Source of the DNA: Campylobacteraceae bacterium | GTDB taxonomy: Bacteria > Campylobacterota > Campylobacteria > Campylobacterales > Campylobacteraceae | DNA length: 33,295 nucleotides | Direction of reading: 5' to 3' | Assembly (NCBI GenBank): GCA_012519705.1 | Contig: JAAYPR010000019.1 | Location: forward strand, 1-33,295 | Shown: piece by piece, positions 29,280-33,295 of the stretch | How the letters are laid out: each line of letters begins with the position of its first letter | Numbering within the stretch: position 1 is the first letter of the stretch | The notes under the pieces: generated by a model | What the model was told of the DNA's origin: nothing | What the model saw: only the letters and a program-made list of their open reading frames with translations | Databases searched by the model: none | Translations under genes and position numbers: made by a program

Positions 29280-29289
29280 GGGGTAATTT

Positions 29290-29868
29290 ATGGAATATAT
29301 TGTAGAAAAAATAGGTATGAGCAGGACTATTGGAAGCACTAGCGTACCAGTAACTCTGCTAAAAGTTGTAAATGCTAAAGTTTGTGAGATTGGCGAAGAT
29401 AAAAAAGCTATCGTAGCTTACTCAAAAGGCAAATCAAACAACAAAGCGGTAGCGGGACAACAAAAAAAATATAACTTAAGTAAAGAATTTAACAAATTTG
29501 CAACTTTAGAGGTAGCAAATGAAGAAGTTGGCGACCAAGATACAACTCCACTAAGCGAAGCAAAAGTATTAAAAGTAAGTTTTAATACTAAAGGTAAAGG
29601 CTTTCAGGGTGTTGTTAAAAGATACGGATTTGCAGGTGGACCACAAAGCCACGGTAGTAGATTCCACAGAAGAATCGGCTCTATCGGTAACGCTGAGTTC
29701 CCAGGAAGAGTTCAGCCAGGTACAAAAATGCCAGGTCAAACAGGAAACGTTAAAGTAAGTGTTAAAAACGAAGTTGTTAGCTATGATGCAGATAACGGCG
29801 TTTTAGCAGTTAAAGGTTCAGTTCCTGGATTTAACGGTGCAATGGGCAGAATAAGGATAGTAAAATGA
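29290..29868 (+). CDS. rplC: Ribosomal protein uL3
   Basis: A 192-residue protein with uL3 features: [18 protein letters not shown] at the start, [20 protein letters not shown], and [20 protein letters not shown] in the centre. It binds 23S rRNA near the peptidyl transferase centre. Its end overlaps rplD (ATGA). Confidence 0.98.
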   Translation: MEYIVEKIGMSRTIGSTSVPVTLLKVVNAKVCEIGEDKKAIVAYSKGKSNNKAVAGQQKKYNLSKEFNKFATLEVANEEVGDQDTTPLSEAKVLKVSFNTKGKGFQGVVKRYGFAGGPQSHGSRFHRRIGSIGNAEFPGRVQPGTKMPGQTGNVKVSVKNEVVSYDADNGVLAVKGSVPGFNGAMGRIRIVK

Positions 29869-30509
29869 GTAAAGTAGTAGTTTTAAACGATAAATTTGAA
29901 AAAGCAAGTGAGATAGATTTACCTGCAAGTTACGCAGAAGTTAATCCTCACAACCTATATTTATATGTAAAGTCATACCTTAGCTCAGTTCGCTCAAACA
30001 CAGCTCATACAAAAAACAGAGCAGAAGTAAGCGGTGGTGGTAAAAAACCATGGAGACAAAAAGGTCGTGGTGGTGCAAGAGCTGGTTCAACTAGAACAAA
30101 CGTTTGGGTTGGCGGTGGAGTTGCTTTTGGACCAACAAATGAGAAAAACTATTTCCAAAAAGTTAATAAAAAACAAAAAAGATTAGCACTTGAAAGAGCT
30201 TTGGCTGATAAAGCAAATGAAGGTAAAATTTACGCGGTTGATAGCGTAGAAGTAAGCTCAGGTAAAACAAAAGACGCAGCTAGCGTTATCAAAAACCTAG
30301 GCGTTAGAGATGCTTTAATAGTTGCAGATCTTGGAAATTTAGAGAGCATCGAGCAAGCAACAGCGGTTCAAAATACGTTCTTAGCGTATAGAAACTTATC
30401 AAACTGCTACGTTGTAGATGTAAGTGAAGTAAATGCATACTTAGTTGCAGTATATAGTGCAGTTATTATCGAAAAATCAGCACTTGAAACAATTATAAAA
30501 GAGGGTTAA
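29865..30509 (+). CDS. rplD: Ribosomal protein uL4
   Basis: A 214-residue protein with the uL4 loop [20 protein letters not shown] followed by [13 protein letters not shown], which lines the peptide exit tunnel. In E. coli uL4 represses its own operon. I see no equivalent long leader here. It overlaps rplC by four bases. Confidence 0.98.
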   Translation: MSKVVVLNDKFEKASEIDLPASYAEVNPHNLYLYVKSYLSSVRSNTAHTKNRAEVSGGGKKPWRQKGRGGARAGSTRTNVWVGGGVAFGPTNEKNYFQKVNKKQKRLALERALADKANEGKIYAVDSVEVSSGKTKDAASVIKNLGVRDALIVADLGNLESIEQATAVQNTFLAYRNLSNCYVVDVSEVNAYLVAVYSAVIIEKSALETIIKEG

Positions 30510-30510
30510 A

Positions 30511-30792
30511 ATGGCGGATATAACAGATATAAAAACAATTGTTTATACAGAGAAAACTTTAAACCTTCAAGAAGATGGGGTTGTTGTTATCCAAACATCA
30601 CCTGATATGACTAAAAATAGGTTAAAAGCGATTTTAAAAGAGTACTTTGGCATCACTCCTTTAAGAGTTAACTCTTTAAGAATGGATGGAAAAGTTAAGA
30701 GATTTAAGGGAGTTGTAGGACAGAGAAATAATTTCAAAAAATTCTATGTTCAACTTCCAGAGGGTGAAACCCTAGAAAACATAGGAGCGTAA
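30511..30792 (+). CDS. rplW: Ribosomal protein uL23
   Basis: A 93-residue protein with the uL23 pattern [15 protein letters not shown] at the start and [32 protein letters not shown] later. It lies at the exit tunnel, where targeting factors dock. One base separates it from rplD. Confidence 0.97.
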   Translation: MADITDIKTIVYTEKTLNLQEDGVVVIQTSPDMTKNRLKAILKEYFGITPLRVNSLRMDGKVKRFKGVVGQRNNFKKFYVQLPEGETLENIGA

Positions 30793-30793
30793 G

Positions 30794-31624
30794 ATGGCAG
30801 TAAAACATTATAAACCATATACTCCAAGTAGAAGGTATATGAGTGGATTAGAAAGTAGCGATATCACAGCTAAAGCTAGTGTTAGAAGTCTTCTTAAAAA
30901 ACTACCATCAGCAGCGGGAAGAAACAACAATGGTAGAATAACTTCACGCCATAAAGAAGCAGGTGCTAAGAAACTATATAGAATTATTGACTTCAAAAGA
31001 AGAAAATACGGCATCGAAGGCAAAGTTGAAGCTATCGAGTATGACCCATACAGAAACTGTAGAATTGCTCTAATTAGCTATAAAGATGGCGAGAAAAGAT
31101 ATATTCTTAGACCAAGTGGTTTAAATGTTGGCGATGTTATCGCTGCTGATGAAGGCGGACTTGATATAAAACCAGGTAACGCAATGAAACTTAAAAACAT
31201 CCCACTAGGTACAATTATTCACAACATTGAGCTAAAACCAGGTAAAGGTGGTCAAATAGCAAGAAGTGCTGGTGGATATGCACAATTAATGGGTAAAGAA
31301 GAAAAATACGTAGCTATTAGACTTCCAAGCGGCGAGATGAGAAGAGTGCTAGCTGAGTGTATGGCAACGATTGGCGAGGTTGGAAGTGAAGACTGGGCAA
31401 ACGTTGTAATTGGAAAAGCTGGTAGAAACAGGCATAGAGGTATCAGACCACAAACTAGAGGTTCTGCGATGAACCCAGTAGATCACCCGCACGGTGGTGG
31501 TGAAGGTAAGAAAAACTCAGGTCGTCATCCTGTTACTCCATGGGGACAACCAACTAAAGGTCTTAAAACTAGACGTAAAAAAGCTAGTGATAAGCTTATA
31601 ATTTCAAGAAGGAAAGGAAAATAA
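30794..31624 (+). CDS. rplB: Ribosomal protein uL2
   Basis: A 276-residue protein, normal length. It shows [20 protein letters not shown], then [20 protein letters not shown], and the conserved active region [15 protein letters not shown] with the His residue of uL2 near 230. It supports peptidyl transferase and subunit joining. Confidence 0.98.
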   Translation: MAVKHYKPYTPSRRYMSGLESSDITAKASVRSLLKKLPSAAGRNNNGRITSRHKEAGAKKLYRIIDFKRRKYGIEGKVEAIEYDPYRNCRIALISYKDGEKRYILRPSGLNVGDVIAADEGGLDIKPGNAMKLKNIPLGTIIHNIELKPGKGGQIARSAGGYAQLMGKEEKYVAIRLPSGEMRRVLAECMATIGEVGSEDWANVVIGKAGRNRHRGIRPQTRGSAMNPVDHPHGGGEGKKNSGRHPVTPWGQPTKGLKTRRKKASDKLIISRRKGK

Positions 31625-31626
31625 AT

Positions 31627-31908
31627 ATGGCTAGATCGCTAAAAAAAGGACCTTTCGTTGATGATCATGTGATGAAAAAAGTTCAAGCTGCAAAAGCTTC
31701 AAAAGATAATAAACCTATCAAAACATGGTCAAGAAGAAGCACAATAGTGCCTGATATGATAGGTCTAACATTCAATGTTCATAACGGCAAGAGCTTTATC
31801 CCTGTATATGTTACAGAACATCACATCGGATATAAATTAGGTGAGTTTGCTCCAACTAGAACTTTTAAAGGCCACAGAGGCTCAGTTCAAAAGAAAATCG
31901 GTAAATAA
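31627..31908 (+). CDS. rpsS: Ribosomal protein uS19
   Basis: A 93-residue protein with [19 protein letters not shown], then [20 protein letters not shown] and [14 protein letters not shown], the full uS19 pattern. It is part of the 30S head. Confidence 0.98.
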   Translation: MARSLKKGPFVDDHVMKKVQAAKASKDNKPIKTWSRRSTIVPDMIGLTFNVHNGKSFIPVYVTEHHIGYKLGEFAPTRTFKGHRGSVQKKIGK

Positions 31909-31918
31909 GGGGTAGAAT

Positions 31919-32251
31919 ATGAGTAGATCAGTTATTAAATTTGTTCGCCTTTCGCCGACAAAAGCAAGACTTATAGCTAGACAAATTCAAGGCATGAACG
32001 CTGAGTTCGCACTTGCAACTTTAGAGTTTACACCAAACAAAGGTGCAAAATATATAGCAAATGCAATTTCGAGTGCAGTTGCAAATGGTGGATATGAGCC
32101 TGAAGAGGTTGTGGTAACATCATGCAGAGTGGATGCTGGTCCAGTTCTAAAAAGATTTAGACCAAAAGCTAGAGGCTCAGCTGGAAGAATTAGAAAACCA
32201 ACTTCGCACATTATGGTAGAAGTTGCAAAAGAAACAAAGAAGGATAAGTAA
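31919..32251 (+). CDS. rplV: Ribosomal protein uL22
   Basis: A 110-residue protein with [20 protein letters not shown] at the start and [20 protein letters not shown] at the end, the tunnel-lining loop and beta-strand of uL22. Confidence 0.98.
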   Translation: MSRSVIKFVRLSPTKARLIARQIQGMNAEFALATLEFTPNKGAKYIANAISSAVANGGYEPEEVVVTSCRVDAGPVLKRFRPKARGSAGRIRKPTSHIMVEVAKETKKDK

Positions 32252-32252
32252 A

Positions 32253-32948
32253 ATGGGACAAAAAGCCAATCCAATAGGACTAAGACTAGGAATTAACAAA
32301 AACTGGGAGTCTAGATGGTTTCCTTCTAAAGAGAGTCTACCTGAAAATATAGCTGAAGACTATAAGATAAGAAAACATCTTAAGAAAAAACTTTATTATG
32401 CAGGTATCGCTCAAATTATCATTGAGAGAACTGCGAAAAGAATTCGCATAACAATAGTAGCAGCAAGACCAGGTGTAATCATCGGTAAAAAAGGTAGCGA
32501 GGTTGAAAACCTAAAAAATGAAGTTGCTAAACTAATCGGTAAAGATGTTAGCATCAACATTAGAGAAGTTAGAAGACCAGGTGCTTCAGCTCAACTAGCT
32601 GCTGAAAACGTTGCTACACAGCTAGAAAGAAGGGTTGCATTTAGAAGAGCTATGAAAAAAGTTATTCAAAATGCTCAAAAAGCAGGAGCTAAAGGTATAA
32701 AAGTTGTGGTTTCTGGAAGACTTGGTGGTGCTGAAATGGCAAGAACTGAGTGGTATCTAGAAGGAAGAGTTCCACTTCATACTTTTAGAGCAAAGATTGA
32801 TTATGGTGTTGCAGAAGCACATACAACTTATGGAAACATAGGTGTAAAAGTATGGATTTTCCAAGGTGAAGTACTTCAAAAAGGTATTGAGCCAGAAAAA
32901 ACAGAAGAAGCTCCAAAGAAACAAAGAAGACAAAGAAGGAGTAGATAA
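32253..32948 (+). CDS. rpsC: Ribosomal protein uS3
   Basis: A 231-residue protein starting [20 protein letters not shown], with the KH domain ([16 protein letters not shown]) and the C-terminal [21 protein letters not shown] use the ATG at 32253 behind AAGGATAAGTAAA, because the longer frame from 32223 adds ten residues that only mirror the end of rplV. The tail is Lys/Arg-rich. Confidence 0.98.
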   Translation: MGQKANPIGLRLGINKNWESRWFPSKESLPENIAEDYKIRKHLKKKLYYAGIAQIIIERTAKRIRITIVAARPGVIIGKKGSEVENLKNEVAKLIGKDVSINIREVRRPGASAQLAAENVATQLERRVAFRRAMKKVIQNAQKAGAKGIKVVVSGRLGGAEMARTEWYLEGRVPLHTFRAKIDYGVAEAHTTYGNIGVKVWIFQGEVLQKGIEPEKTEEAPKKQRRQRRSR

Positions 32949-32950
32949 CC

Positions 32951-33295
32951 ATGTTAATGCCAAAAAGAACTAAATATAGAAAAATGATGAAAGGTAGAAA
33001 CCGTGGTTATGCAACAAGAGGAACGCAATTAACATACGGAACCATCGGCATAAAAGCGGTTGAAGCAGGTAGAATTAACTCACGCCAAATCGAAGCAGCA
33101 CGTATCGCGATGACAAGAAGAGTTCAAAGACAAGCTAAAATTTGGATTTGTGTTTTCCCTGACAAGCCTTTAACTAAAAAACCACTTGAAACAAGAATGG
33201 GTAAAGGTAAAGGTGCGGTTGAAGAGTGGGTTATGAATATTAAACCAGGTAGAATTATTTTTGAAATGGCAGGACCAAGTGAAGCACTTGCAAGA
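32951..33295 (+). CDS. rplP: Ribosomal protein uL16 (cut by the window edge)
   Basis: The first 115 residues of uL16 are present: [20 protein letters not shown], then [20 protein letters not shown] and [12 protein letters not shown]. The full protein is about 140 residues, so the end lies outside the window. It begins two bases after rpsC. Confidence 0.97.
   Translation, partial: MLMPKRTKYRKMMKGRNRGYATRGTQLTYGTIGIKAVEAGRINSRQIEAARIAMTRRVQRQAKIWICVFPDKPLTKKPLETRMGKGKGAVEEWVMNIKPGRIIFEMAGPSEALAR

Noticed and set aside
32223-32252. Longer start for rpsC
   Set aside because: uS3 begins MGQKANP; the extra ten codons are the end of rplV in another frame.

Overview
The window is AT-rich bacterial chromosome, most likely from Campylobacter (Campylobacterota). 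The signs are the gene families (a split rRNA-independent ribosomal locus, DmsABCD, an epsilonproteobacterial type IIG restriction enzyme), the T-rich promoters with gATATAAT-like -10 boxes, and the placing of infC directly behind thrS but away from rpmI-rplT. I cannot name the species.

Region 1 (1-5899) is a type I-B CRISPR-Cas locus. The end of a CRISPR array, including a decayed terminal repeat, is followed by a small HTH protein, cas6, and then an operon with its own strong promoter: cas8b, a separate small-subunit (Cas11b-like) gene, cas7, cas5b, and rarA joined to cas5b by an ATGA overlap. No cas3, cas4, cas1 or cas2 lies in the window, so the visible locus can make and load crRNA but shows no nuclease. 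Region 2 (5900-8478) is a P-loop STAND protein with a long, nearly identical TPR array, of a type often found in defence.

Region 3 (8601-16360) is mostly housekeeping: thrS-infC, a complete dmsABC-dmsD respiratory reductase operon, then rpmI and rplT with a clear terminator. Region 4 (16464-20347) holds ung and a fused glutamine-amidotransferase/gamma-glutamylcyclotransferase on the minus strand, and then the strangest part of the window. A sigma70-like promoter at 18171 reads into about 390 bases containing four tRNA-like or strongly folded units. Two of these keep a perfect T-arm and covarying acceptor-like stems but carry a GAAA-capped arm where the anticodon loop should be. Three small membrane proteins and a cluster of REP-like palindromes follow.

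Region 5 (20093-25480) holds a type IIG restriction-modification enzyme with a small membrane-anchored partner, then a lemA-TPM-TPM operon coupled through TTGA overlaps and closed by a palindromic terminator. Region 6 (25487-28765, minus strand) is a probable operon of an AAA-type ATPase, rnhB, a GNAT acetyltransferase and a membrane acyltransferase. Region 7 (28880-33295) is the S10 ribosomal protein operon, rpsJ to a truncated rplP, behind a near-consensus promoter.

The parts most worth following are the nuclease-less I-B operon coupled to rarA, the tRNA-like RNA array, the amidotransferase-cyclotransferase fusion, and the REP-like palindrome family.
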